A stretch of DNA of 64,000 bases from Straminergon stramineum (Eukaryota > Streptophyta > Bryopsida > Hypnales > Calliergonaceae). The DNA lies in the NCBI GenBank assembly GCA_963920665.1, contig OY987263.1, positions 35,638,547 to 35,702,546 of the forward strand, read 5' to 3'. The translations under genes were made by a program, and so were the position numbers. Within the stretch, counting starts at the first letter, position 1; every line of letters begins with the position of its first letter. This document shows, one piece after another, positions 49,055 to 59,765 of the stretch. Under the pieces are notes generated by a model, which saw nothing but the letters and a program-made list of their open reading frames with translations, had not been told where the DNA came from and made no database searches.

Positions 49055-49097
<43 letters not shown>

Positions 49098-49615
49098 CTC
49101 TTACAAATTTAGTTTTGGAATTGACTGAAAATGCCAATCTCAATTTAATTTTGTAATAAACAATCTAATCCTATGATTTGGTTTGATTTGATTTTCAAAA
49201 AATATTGAAATGGAGTTAAATAAAGAGCTCTGTTTATTTTAGAGTAGAGATTCTAGAACTTCTGGCAAACTAAGACTTCTCATAAATTTCATTTATTAAT
49301 CAAAATGGAATGATTCAAAGCTTATCACATACATATAAATCTAGAAAATCAATTTCAAATTTTTATTTCTTGAAAAAGTGGGTTTTTTTAGTTGCCCACG
49401 CTGTTGGGGCTCTAAAAGAAACTACATTTCATACAATATCTTTTTCTAACCATGTAATCAAAAGTTATGAAAATTGTTGCACCTTGAAGCTATTCCTTGA
49501 CCAAATGTTGTGTAAAGATTTCAAAGAAAAAAGCCATGAAAATTCTGTTTGTAAATGAATGACCATGAACACTCACTACAGTGTCCAAAAGGCTACTTGG
49601 TCATTTAGAGGTTAA
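49030..49615 (-). mobile_element. TTAA element, family A, reversed, copy 2 of the duplication
   Basis: Same element as 17690-18272 in the duplicated segment. It is nearly identical except that a short stretch near 49057 has expanded into a (TA)n run. The terminal TTAA at 49612-49615 is shared with the family B element that follows. Confidence 0.7.
49057..49089. repeat. (TA)n microsatellite
   Basis: About 16 TA units, present in duplication copy 2; copy 1 reads GAAAATATGTATAAAATAC at the same place, so the expansion is specific to copy 2. Confidence 0.95.
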
Positions 49616-49834
49616 TCCATAAACAACAATGTGGACATTTTTTGTCCGATGAATGACAAGGAATTCTCTTGTGTAGGACAAAAGTGCAACTATTTGTCCT
49701 TAGAATTAGGGATGGAAAGGGGAGATCTTCTACAATGGTTTGACTCCCAATAAATATTTTTGATTTTTTAAAAGTAGATGATGTCACACTTTTCCAAAAG
49801 TGATGTTTTCAGTGGGCACCAGTCCAACATTTAA
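49612..49834 (-). mobile_element. TTAA element, family B, copy 2 of the duplication
   Basis: Orthologue of 18269-18490. Its right TTAA (49831-49834) runs straight into GAGTTAAAATAAAAATGC, with no family C element. It therefore gives the empty site for the insertion at 18487-19064. Confidence 0.85.
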
Positions 49835-50090
49835 GAGTTAAAATAAAAATGCAAAAGTGTTCATCCTTTGCAAAATGGGAAGGTCTTGCTCTGCTGATGG
49901 AATTTTTACCTGCAATGAATGTTTTTTTTTTTTTGAGGTAAGTAAGATGATTCACACAGTACCCCAAAGAATGATTTCCACTGTCACTGACTGTGACCAG
50001 GGTTAGAAAGAACGTTGTGTCAGGGTTAAAAAGAATGTTATGTGCAAATCATAGAAGAAAAATTTCACCACACAACTGAAAGGTTTATGG

Positions 50091-50143
50091 GTTTTTCGTT
50101 TTTCGTTTTTTTCTTGAAACACATGGACAATTTCCATTGCAAG
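50091..50143 (-). mobile_element. Ultra-short retroposed tail, about 53 bp, 9-bp target duplication
   Basis: The minus strand reads TTGCAATGGAAATTGTCCAT then GTGTTTCAAG and A/C-rich tail, flanked by GGTTTATGG (50082-50090 and 50144-50152). The same insertion is present in copy 1 at about 19290-19349, so it is older than the duplication. A related unit also lies near 25975-26010 and 62970-63000 on the plus strand. Confidence 0.7.
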
Positions 50144-50596
50144 GGTTTATGGTTTTAGAATCCACTCACAAACTCCTGATTCATTACTCTTGCATGAGAT
50201 TTGTAGGTCAACGCTTTTCTTTGCCATCTGACTCAGACCCAGCTATTGTTCACTTAAAACTAAATTTAGAGTGACGGTGGAAAATATCATTTTGCCCAGC
50301 CAGCACTTCTCCCCCCTGGAATAGAAATTTGTAAGATACCTGAAACAGTAAGCAGACGTCTGAAACGCTGTTGGGAATTGAGATAAGATAAGTTAAGTTA
50401 TGTCACCACAGCACTTGAGTTGGCATCCCCATTCCACTGTGTATAATAAGTATTTATAGGCCCATCTAATACTACTACTACTAACATTGGAAGTTGGTGG
50501 TATGTTATCCAGGGTCCATCACCTCACCTCTGGCTCACCAGCATATTCATTTTGGCTGTGGACACGTCACTCCTTCTGCTCCCAAATAACTTACTG

Positions 50597-50638
50597 AGTG
50601 GGTTCTCCCATTTGTTTCAAAAAATAAAAAAATAAAAA
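50597..50638 (+). mobile_element. Ultra-short retroposed tail, about 42 bp, 11-13-bp target duplication
   Basis: AGTGGGTTCTCCCATTTGTT then TC and an A-rich tail, flanked by ATAACTTACTG (50586-50596 and 50641-50651). Copy 1 has the unbroken site CCAAATAACTTACTGTAACC (19788-19807), so insertion followed the duplication. Confidence 0.87.
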
Positions 50639-50781
50639 AAATAACTTACTGTCACGAAATGGGATCAACCTGCCAAGACAGACTGCAGTGGCATTTATAG
50701 ACGAGCATGGAGAGGCCGGCACTTGTCCGCCATGCCATGCCAGACTAGCATAATATACCACTGCTGGAAATCCTTCTCTTA

Positions 50782-51946
50782 AGGCCCGTTCTCACCTGGG
50801 CTTAGGGCAGATGAAACAACGGAGGTTGGTGTCATTAAATCTGTGGGTGTTCACACCAAGCAAGAGTGTTAGTCCCCGAACCTACATGGACGCCTACCTG
50901 GCAAAGGCGTAAGTACGCTGTTAGGGGAAAAAGTAGTCTGGGAATTCCTAAAACTACGGCTTTACATGCCGCTAGTACATACTCTCACAATCTACGGAAA
51001 ATGTACATTTGAGATTATTTAGGATCTGTAGTTGCGGTGTTTCATAGTCGCCGGGGCTGAGGCCCAGTACGAAACAACGGTTGTTGTGGTTGTTGGCAAG
51101 TTTTTTTGGTTTGTCTACCAGCTCCGTTTCAGCGAACATGGACCTGACTGCGGTCATTTTGGAAGGGAAGAGGATGGCCATGACCCAGAATAAATTGCAA
51201 TTGAGAATTTTCAATGCATATTTTTGAGTGCATGGCATCTTCCCAGAAGAGCATGCTTCAGTGCTTCTAAACATTGACCTCCCCTTCGCCTTTTGGTTGT
51301 TGTTGGGGTTCTGTACAGGAGTGATTGCAAATTGCATTAAGGGAGAGAATCTCCAAGCGTGCACTAGACAAGTCGTGAGGTCACCCCAGAAAGGAAAAAA
51401 CGATCGCCCGCAAGAAAACCTTCCAAATTGCCCACAACAATCCCTAAACGCGCATCACCCGAAGCCTGAATTGAATCGTATTAAAAAACGACCTTCTCAA
51501 CAGAACAGAGAGCACAAGCATTGTACACAACCTCAAGGATGAACCCGTTCCCTAATCCATTGGAATTCGTTCATGCTGGGAGAGGAAGTGAGAGCGATTG
51601 CAACTGCATTAAGAGAAGGAGCTGATTGCTCAAGAGAACTCCGGGGAAAGAAGATCGCAATCGAATAGACTCTCACCGGAACAGTGAAATTAAAGTTATC
51701 GTAAGAGATGCCCCTGGTGTGACCACCTGCTTTGCCCACCAGTCTTATCTGCCTCGCTGGTAGATGTCAATGCAGCCCTAAAATACGAAGCGCCGGATGT
51801 GAGAACACACCATCACTATCTATGCCCGTATAATACGGAAAATGAAAAAAAAAACTCCTTCAGTGTGAAAGGGCCTTCCACTAAATACCCGCAGGATTCT
51901 TAAATTTTAACACCGCTGTTCCATAGAGCCAGGTGAGAATGTACCT
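50782..51946. mobile_element. PIF/Harbinger-like element, 1165 bp, TTA duplication
   Basis: The ends are AGGCCCGTTCTCACCTGG and, reverse-complemented, AGGTACATTCTCACCTGG. They are flanked by TTA (50779-50781 and 51947-51949). Copy 1 reads CTTCTCTTACATGCACTTGA without it (near 19920-19939). The interior is noticeably less AT-rich than its surroundings and has frames of 104 (+) and 130 (-) codons that I cannot match to a transposase; it may contain captured or decayed coding DNA. Confidence 0.87.
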
Positions 51947-52079
51947 TTACATGCACTTGAAAATTGGGATTTATGATGAATGGAAGTAGGCCTATGTTAA
52001 AACTTACCATGTGACCAAACTGGAGGTGCAAGAGGCGGATGCTTGAGCAGTTTCACTGCTGGCTTGTGCCGGACAGTAA

Positions 52080-52893
52080 GGGCCTCTTCACACTATGGTC
52101 ATCCAAGTCAAGAGGCAGTGGGATTGAGTGGCCAAACTTTGGTGAGAATCCAAGGAAATTAGCAATAAATAGGCCCAAAAAACTTGGGAATTGAAGCCTC
52201 TGGATGGCCACAGTGTGAAGCCTCCAAAGTCCAAAGTTCAAAGTTCAAAGTCCAAAGTCCAAACCTATTCCATTTTTCGACTTCTATCCTTTCTCTCCAC
52301 ATTAATCCATCCAAATTTTGAAATTTTCAATGAATTGTCACCCCATGTGACAATTTTTTCAAGCAAAAGATTAAAAAACATTTGAAAGGACTCAAAAATG
52401 GCCTTGGAAAAATAATTACAGCACATGCTCTCATCATCGAACAAGGAATATGAAGGATATAAATGGAATAAAAAAGTGGCATTAAACATTGAAGGGAAGT
52501 AGATTCATTGAATGCTAAGACTCACCATTTTAATAGTGGAGACTAGGTTTCAAACCCCAATGGCGACACAAATAAACAAATAAACAAGGGAGGGCATCCT
52601 ATCTATTTCTACAAAAATAGTCCGATCTAGTGGCTGAGATTTTGTCAGATTTTGAAAAAAACTTGACAGACTCTCGATTAGAGTTTGGGTCGGCCAAAAA
52701 TGGAGACCCAAACTCTAATTGAGAATTTGTTGCCATGTAGGCATTTGATTGCCATGTAGGCAGACAAATGGGCATGGACTGTGGACTATGCCTCCTTGTG
52801 TGAAGGCTTGAGAGGCTGAACTCTTGGGTTTTTGCAATCTCATTGGTTGAAACTGACGGACTCTCGACCTTGTGCCGTAGTGTGAAGTAGCCC
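52080..52893. mobile_element. PIF/Harbinger (Tourist)-like MITE, 814 bp
   Basis: The ends are GGGCCTCTTCACACTATGGT and, reverse-complemented, GGGCTACTTCACACTACGGC. They are flanked by TAA on both sides (52077-52079 and 52894-52896). Copy 1 has the uninterrupted site near 20592 (CAGTCAGGTCCCAAGG). The outer parts match 23957-24506; about 340 bp near 52265-52612 are extra and may be a second insertion. Confidence 0.87.
52470..52590 (+). mobile_element. Possible tRNA-derived SINE fragment inside the Tourist-like element
   Basis: GGTTTCAAACCCCAATGGCG resembles a pol III B box with its flank, followed by an AAATAAACAAATAAACAA tail. The stretch is absent from the sister element at 23957-24506. No convincing A box or target duplication was found, so this is weak. 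Confidence 0.3.
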
Positions 52894-53023
52894 TAAGGTC
52901 CCAAGGCCAAGGTGGCAATTTTATCAAGTCTCCTAGAGCACCAGCACCTAAGGTAGAAGCACCCAATTGTAATAGAAGTCACTCACGGACACCAAAAAAA
53001 TGACCTCATCAGGAAAAAAAAAT

Positions 53024-53242
53024 CCATTGCATTAGTACTATTGCAATGGTTGAATAGTTCAATATGAAAATAGTACTATTGCAATACTGCAAATAGTATT
53101 GCAATAGTTCATTTCAATACATTTTCAATAAGGATACTAAAAATGTATTGTTGCAATACTATTGCAATGTTGTTGCAATATTGCAACAATCCAATTTCAA
53201 TATTGGATTGTTCAACCATTGCAACAATACTAATGCAATGGG
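53024..53242. mobile_element. Foldback element, about 219 bp
   Basis: The left end reads CCATTGCATTAGTACTATTG and the right end, reverse-complemented, CCATTGCATTAGTATTGTTG. The pairing continues through CAATGGTTGAA for about 40 bp. The loop is built of repeated ATTGCAATA-like words. Copy 1 of the duplication lacks it (near 20705). Confidence 0.72.
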
Positions 53243-53448
53243 GGGTAGTTTCCTAATGCTAACTCCAAATGCTTATGGACCCAAAGTAAACAAGTGGGGT
53301 TCCAAAGTAGACAGGTGGGGTTCCGAGAAGTTGTCACTCTTCCAAGAAGCAACTAATCACCCACACTTGATCCAAGTTTAGAGAGTCTTTGCTTTTGGGT
53401 GTTTATATGCCTACTTTGGTGTTAATCTAGTATCCACAATAGGTGCAT

Positions 53449-56022
53449 TGTAGTGTGGGAAAAGCTTGGGGTACAAAATGTAAGGAATTCCCTAGTGGTG
53501 GTTCTTTTAATGGGGAATGGTCAATTAGTCTATCATTTTGTATCTAAGGTCACTTTTAACGTAAGATACTCACTCACTTTAATAATTAAAGAAATAAAAG
53601 ATTAATTTCGTTAATTGGTTCAAGAAATATGTAATCAAATTCTAGCCTATCCTAGTATTCCTTCCAATTCTCATGAATGCAAACATATGACATGATGTCC
53701 CAGTCTTATACTATAATTCTAATGTCAATTTGTCAAGGGTATGTCAAATAGTCATGGCTCCTGTTCTATCGACTTAATCATCCCACATATAATATATACA
53801 TATTGCCACATACATACAATTGCAACTCTTTAATTATTTCTTCAATTTAATCCATGTCAATTGGTCTAGTAGCTAATTAATTAATCTAATTACTACAAAT
53901 GCAATTATGCAAAATCACAAATCTGTAAGGTCAATTTGTCACAGTTATGCAAAGCATGCAAAAGTTAAAGTTCATTCCTGTAAATTATGCTCTAGTCAAT
54001 TAGATAGCTTCTTTCTTTCTCCAGCTCCATCCTCCATTAGCAACGAGTCAATTGGTCCATTTTACCACAAGTTAGACTCTCACAATCTATATAAACTTGT
54101 TATTTTGTCGATTGGACTGGACACTTTAACAATATGGAAAAGCCATAAATATTCCTAATGGCTCATAATTAATGTCAATTTGTCAAGCACTTGGCTTCTA
54201 TATGACCTAATTGTCAATTGGCCAGTCCTACTTTAATTCCAAATTTCTAATCCAAACTTAAACGATATTCTATCTCCTACACTATAACAAGCTGTCTACT
54301 TGACATCTCAACTAACAACAACAACCAAGCTATCACTTAAATATACTTGGACAATTTGCCAAATATCCTCCAAGTACTTGGTCACTTCATCTGCATGTCA
54401 ATTTGTCCATTGTTCACATATATAAACCACATCCACAGTTAACTCTTCATCTCCAAATTACCTCTCACAGACAATTAGACTACAATGACAACCAATGCCT
54501 ACACAAACCATTTGACAATTGACTACAAAAACAATTCCAAATAATTCCATTATCCCTCAATCAATATTGAGTAATCACAATTAGGTTAAATTATGGAATA
54601 ACCTTAATTTGTAACAAACCAATAGATTGAATAACAGAATATTAATGCCAATCCCTGGCTTACATAATCACATTAAAAATTAAGGACTGTTCACACTCAC
54701 AAGAAGCTAACACTGTCTATTTGACTTCACAAATCAACCCATACTTTGTTGATAATACATCTGCTCCATCCGCCTACACTCATTGACAAATTGTCTTACT
54801 AATTACTCATTAGCTGTAAAACCTCACAGTCTACTCGTCTTCTACAATCCTCTTCTTGTTTGTCTATTTGACCATATTTATGATTAAACAATTCCGCCTT
54901 AACTCGGCTCACAAAATTATATTTTTTTTTAATTTAAATTCTTAACTCTCAAGAAATACCAATCATTGATCATTTTGACTCCTCTCTTTCACAGACAATT
55001 AGACAACAAACTATAACCCAATTATAACCAATCCTTGGCTAATTGACTCAATTATATATATGCATCCTTATTAAATAAGCTCTCACAATTTTGACAATTT
55101 GACTTTAAATCAAATAATAACTTTGCCAATCACTAGCTCTATTTAGCCTATACATTTGCAAATTCTCTACTGGAATGATGCTCTCACAGCAAGGCTATTA
55201 AACTAATAAAATCATAGACAACACCAATCCCTGGCTAATTGTCTTGCTCTCCTTATAGCCAATCACTGGCTTCTCGTCTACTTGACCTTCTCGCATACAA
55301 AACAAGAAGACACCAAGACAAGTTCACCGCTCACAACTGTCTACTTGTCTGTGTCAACAACAATTAACTGTACTTGCTAATGGAAAGATGATTTGACAAA
55401 CTCACAATTTATGACCATTTGACAAAACCAAAGAAAAAGAAAACAAAAAGAAACATTGCAAAACACAAGCTCAACTAAAAAATTAATGCACTCCTTGAAT
55501 ATCCAAGTTGTTTGTACTGTAGCAAGACAATTTGACCAACCTCACAGCTCTTGACTATTAGACAGACAAAAGAATAGAAAACATCTGCCAATACTTGGCT
55601 AAGCTGCACAAACAAAAAAAGATCGCCAATCCTTGGCAATTAGACAAAACCTACAAAGCTAATCCCTGGCTACAACATAAATAGACGAATAGACAATTGT
55701 ATTAAGCTTGAAGGAATGCACAAGTACAATTGACAAAGGCGAGCAATCGCTGCAAACGCCCAGAGAGAGAGAGAAAACATAGTCTATTTGTCTTTTGTTT
55801 CTTGGCCCATAACTAACCCACAATTAGCTTCACTGTTAATTTGTCTAACTGCTCCGATCCTAACTAACCCTAACTCCCTATCTGGTTGTCTAATAGTCCT
55901 TTTCATATTAGTGTGTCTATTTGACCTAATTCACATTCTATTAAGCTATAAAGCTAGCTTACTTAGTCCATTAGTCTTTTACTTTCCAAAATAACAAAAG
56001 AACATCAAAAAGTATGTCTACA
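53449..56022. mobile_element. Solo-LTR-like insertion, 2574 bp, 5-bp target duplication
   Basis: Begins TGTAGTGTGGG and ends ATGTCTACA, so it has TG..CA termini within a TGTAG/CTACA inverted pair. It is flanked by TGCAT (53444-53448 and 56023-56027). Copy 1 has the empty site: GTAGGTGCATCTACGAAG near 20861. These are LTR-retrotransposon traits. No gag or pol coding, primer-binding site or internal direct LTR pair is visible, so a solo LTR or a non-autonomous element fits best. It carries dispersed copies of a small hairpin motif (see the next entry). Confidence 0.82.
54650..55680. repeat. Dispersed short hairpin motif inside the LTR-like element
   Basis: Variants of GCCAATCCCTGGCTAATTG recur about nine times, near 54651, 55029, 55125, 55228, 55257, 55588, 55624 and 55657. 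The core AGCCAATCACTGGCT is a perfect 5-bp stem with a 5-nt loop. CAATTTGTC/GACAATTTG words are also dense across the element. Confidence 0.7.
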
Positions 56023-57336
56023 TGCATCTACGAAGTAATTTTAAATTTTTTTGTATAATATTCATACAAGCTCGGAAAAGTATGAATCCAATGTTGTTGG
56101 TTTCCTAAACAAATTTGTAACACACACACATCATTTTTTCATGTACGCACCTTCCATATCAAGAGAACCAAAATAAGTGTTACATTTAGGTGCTTTTACC
56201 TTAGTTGTGTTGGAGGCATGGGCGGCCTTGATGGCTCCTAGTAGTTTTTCATGGTTTTAGCTTCCCCGCTGTTACTATTGCACTTCCAATAGGAATTGAC
56301 AGAGTGGCAACGGTGTTAGTATGTGAGCATGGAAATGTGAGCATATGTATAAGTGGATATATAACAACCATAGAAAGTGCTTATAACATATATACCTACT
56401 AGTGTGACTTATGCCATTGCCATAGTCAAAATAAAAGTAAAAGTATTTTTCTAATTTTTTGGTTCATAAAAACTTTTAAATTCAATAAATTTTACATCAT
56501 AGACCCATACGCCATGAAACAAAGCCCATGAACCCCTCCTCGCCAAGGGCTTTCCTATGGTACCAAGCATGGAGCCAAAGAACACATGGTCCAAGAGATC
56601 TCAATGTAGCAAACAAACAAAACTAACTAACTAAAGGTATAGATAATATAGGTATCTATAACATAGCTTCACTACAATCATGGAAGGTTTCTATTATATA
56701 AACACCTATAACATAAGTGTATAGTCTTCTAGGCTCATAGGCTCACACTTCTAAGTTCACATAATAGCACCCCTTGCGAAGCGAGCTCTTCAAAAAATTG
56801 CTCCCACCCACGCAACAATTGAGGGCCTCTTCAATGATGCATGACTATGAATCTTATTGTCAAACTTGGATTAAAAAATATCCCGAAACAAACCTCGTAG
56901 GAGTAGGCAACATGTGAAGAAAGGTAGCATAAAGAATACCTCTTAATGCCACGTGGCTAGAGAAAGTGCATGGCACAAAAACTAGTAAAAAAAAAAGAGC
57001 AACAATATGGGCAATGAGACTCTACAATGTGGAGAGGGTCTTCAACAACAAACCTAGGTCCCTTTGGAGAAAATACATGAACAAGTTATTTACCCTAAAT
57101 GATCAAATTTGGAAATTTTCATTTTATATTTGGGATCAAGAACTTCAATTTTTTAGGAAAGGTCATGAAATTCAAAATTCATGGCCCAAAAGAAGAGGCA
57201 AGTTCTATATCTATTTCCAAATATGAGGAAGGATCTTCTTTTTAGAAGGCTTATAGGACTACTGTAACGTAAGCACTATTGGTCTCAAATTTTGATAAGT
57301 GAAGTTGAAGATAATTCTAAGTAATTTAGTTAATCT

Positions 57337-59020
57337 TTAACAAACCCTAAAGAACCAACATGCATTTTTTTGGCTACATAGCAATTTTGGGTAGGTACGT
57401 GTAATTGGAGATTTCCATATTTTGGAACCAAATTTTTGTAGAAGGTGGGGATGAGGAATATCTTTCATACACACTAAATCTCATGACATTTCAAAATATG
57501 AGTCAAAAGTTATAGCCTAATATGTTACTTTTTTCATAAATGGGTAGTCCAGGTAGATTAGAAAAGATCACTTTTTTCAAAAACAAAAATTTGAAATTGG
57601 TTTCCTAGAGTTACATACATAGGGAAGCTTTGAATTATTCCATTTTGATCAATGAGTCAACAATTATGAGAATTTTTGTTTGTAGGAACTTATGGATTTT
57701 CTACTCTAAAATAATCTTTAAAATCCTTTATCTTACTCAATTTTCAATATTTTTGAAAAAAAATTTAAAATCATATGATGTTGATGGGTGATTGCAAGAA
57801 ACACTTCACGTTTTCAACTCAAAAACCCAATTTCTAGCCATAGGATTGGCAGTACTACGGACTACTATCAATTTTGCGCGTCAAGCTATGCCTACGAATC
57901 TCAACCGTCGATTTTGGACACCTGCAGATCTTAACCGTTGATTCAGTATTATATAGTACTGTAGATTACTATGTAGTACTGTAGAAGCCACTGGCAACAA
58001 AAAATAACAGAAAAGGGGTCTATGAACCTTTTCATTTTTAGTAATTAAAAAAAAATTCAAAAAATTCCCAGAAAAAAGCCATTTTTGTAGACAAGCCTAC
58101 TCTCACATTGCACCAAAAATTTCTTCAAATTATTTTTTTCTGCTCAAAAAATGTGCACGAACAACGATCACTTTGGCCTCATGTAGACACCTCATGCAAA
58201 GTTTTTTTGCAAAAAACTCTTCGTCTTTCATTGGAACACGAGTACAACTCTAGCTTCTCCAATTTGTGGCTTCCAATTCGCATTTTTGGGTACAACTTTG
58301 GCTCAAAAAACCCCAAAATGGCCAAGGTAGACACCCAATTGGGGGCACTTTTAAAATAGTAAATTAATTTCTTAAAAACCCCAAAAAATACAAAACGTGT
58401 GAAACTTTTATGTGTGCCTTCATTCCAAATTTCAAGACAAATAGACTTACAATGCAAAAGTTATGACCCAAAAACCACATGTCCAAGGGCAAGGGGACAA
58501 AAAATAGGACAAGTGTTTCTTGCAATCACCCTGATGTTTTTTTCATTAAAACATTGCAACCATTGGGATTGATAAATTTCAACTCCATAATGAAATTCTT
58601 AACAATTTAGTATTTTGAATCATTCTCTACTAGAGTCTACTTACTATTTTTTCCCTATATGTTGAACAATTCCAAACGATCTCAAATTTTTCAAGCATGT
58701 GACCAACTTGTCTAGGAAAAATAATCCAAAGAAGAACACCATTTGGGACATTTTTTCATAGAAAAGTGAGCTTATGAAGTGCACGTTTGCCTTGTTTTTT
58801 GCAAAGCCAAAAAAATAAGTTTACTGAATTTGAATGCTTAGAGCTCGCTATCCATGGCGTGGAATTTCTGAAATTTTTACCACGTGTTCTCAACTCAGCA
58901 TACTACAAGATCCTATACTTACATGTTTAAAAAAAATTCAAAAATTTGGCACTTGTACCAAAAAATGGCAGTTTGGTAGCATTTTTGATGAAAACATAGT
59001 TATGGAACTTTAGGAGTTAA
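57337..59020 (+). mobile_element. TTAA element, family A, interrupted by a 746-bp insertion
   Basis: Orthologue of 22193-23121. It begins TTAACAAACCCTAAAGAACC and ends CTTTAGGAGTTAA. It is interrupted at 57786-58531 by an element with perfect inverted repeats. The flanking pieces rejoin cleanly against other family A copies. Confidence 0.85.
57786..58531. mobile_element. 746-bp element with perfect 21-bp inverted repeats, TGAT duplication
   Basis: GGGTGATTGCAAGAAACACT(T) at the left is matched perfectly in inverse at the right. It is flanked by TGAT (57782-57785 and 58532-58535). It interrupts a family A element whose other copies read through. The perfect repeats suggest recent insertion. 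A 4-bp duplication with GGGTG ends does not identify a superfamily to me. The interior has repeated AGTACTGTAGA words. Confidence 0.85.
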
Positions 59021-59185
59021 AGATATGTGGAAAAATAGAAGAGGATATTCAAAGTGGTGAAAATAGGTCTATTTAATACTAAGCCCAATATTAAGTTAGG
59101 CTTTTATGAACGGAGATTGTACTTTATAGGCAAAAATTTGTAAAAGGGGGGTTTTAGAAACAAGGGACAATTAGATGCAAGTGCC

Positions 59186-59765
59186 TTGACCCCTAGGCAC
59201 TCCGATGTCCATTTTTTGGATGATGAATAGATTGAAACTCAAGTTTCATCCTCCTTATTGTTTGGATGAAAATCATTCCAATTTGTGGATATACTTTATC
59301 AAGTTGTTGTCCTATCTAAGGGTTGGATCTCATGATACTAGATTACATTTTTTTTCTAAAATTACAAATCTACAAGTATGTCAAGTAGTTGACCAAGACA
59401 AAATTGCATTGACTCTTGTTCAAAATTGGATTTGCCAAAGTGAATTCATAGATTTAAGAAACACAAAAGTTTCAAGAAATCATGATGTGAAGAAAACTTC
59501 ATTTCTAATCCATTCCAACAAATTTTACTCAAAAAATGATAATATTTTGCTTGTAATCAAATTTAGAAATTTCCCTTTTAAAATTTATAAAAAAATATTG
59601 GTGATAGCATCAATGAATCTAACCATTAAGATGGATTCTACAATTTACAATCTACAACTAGTTCATGTGTCTATCAATTCCAAAATACGCTTCCAAGGAG
59701 CCCTTTCTAATGATTTTTTCTCAGATAGTCAATTCTAGAGATGACTCTAGATGTTTAGGGGTTAA
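59186..59765 (+). mobile_element. TTAA element, family C, with a 177-codon open frame
   Basis: Starts TTGACCCCTAGGCACTCCGA and ends GATGTTTAGGGGTTAA. A frame open from 59205 to 59738 fills the element. Its first 40 residues are recognisable in the same frame in the other two copies (LKFH-PY-LDE-HSNLW), but those copies carry stops soon after. I recognise no domain. Confidence 0.8.
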
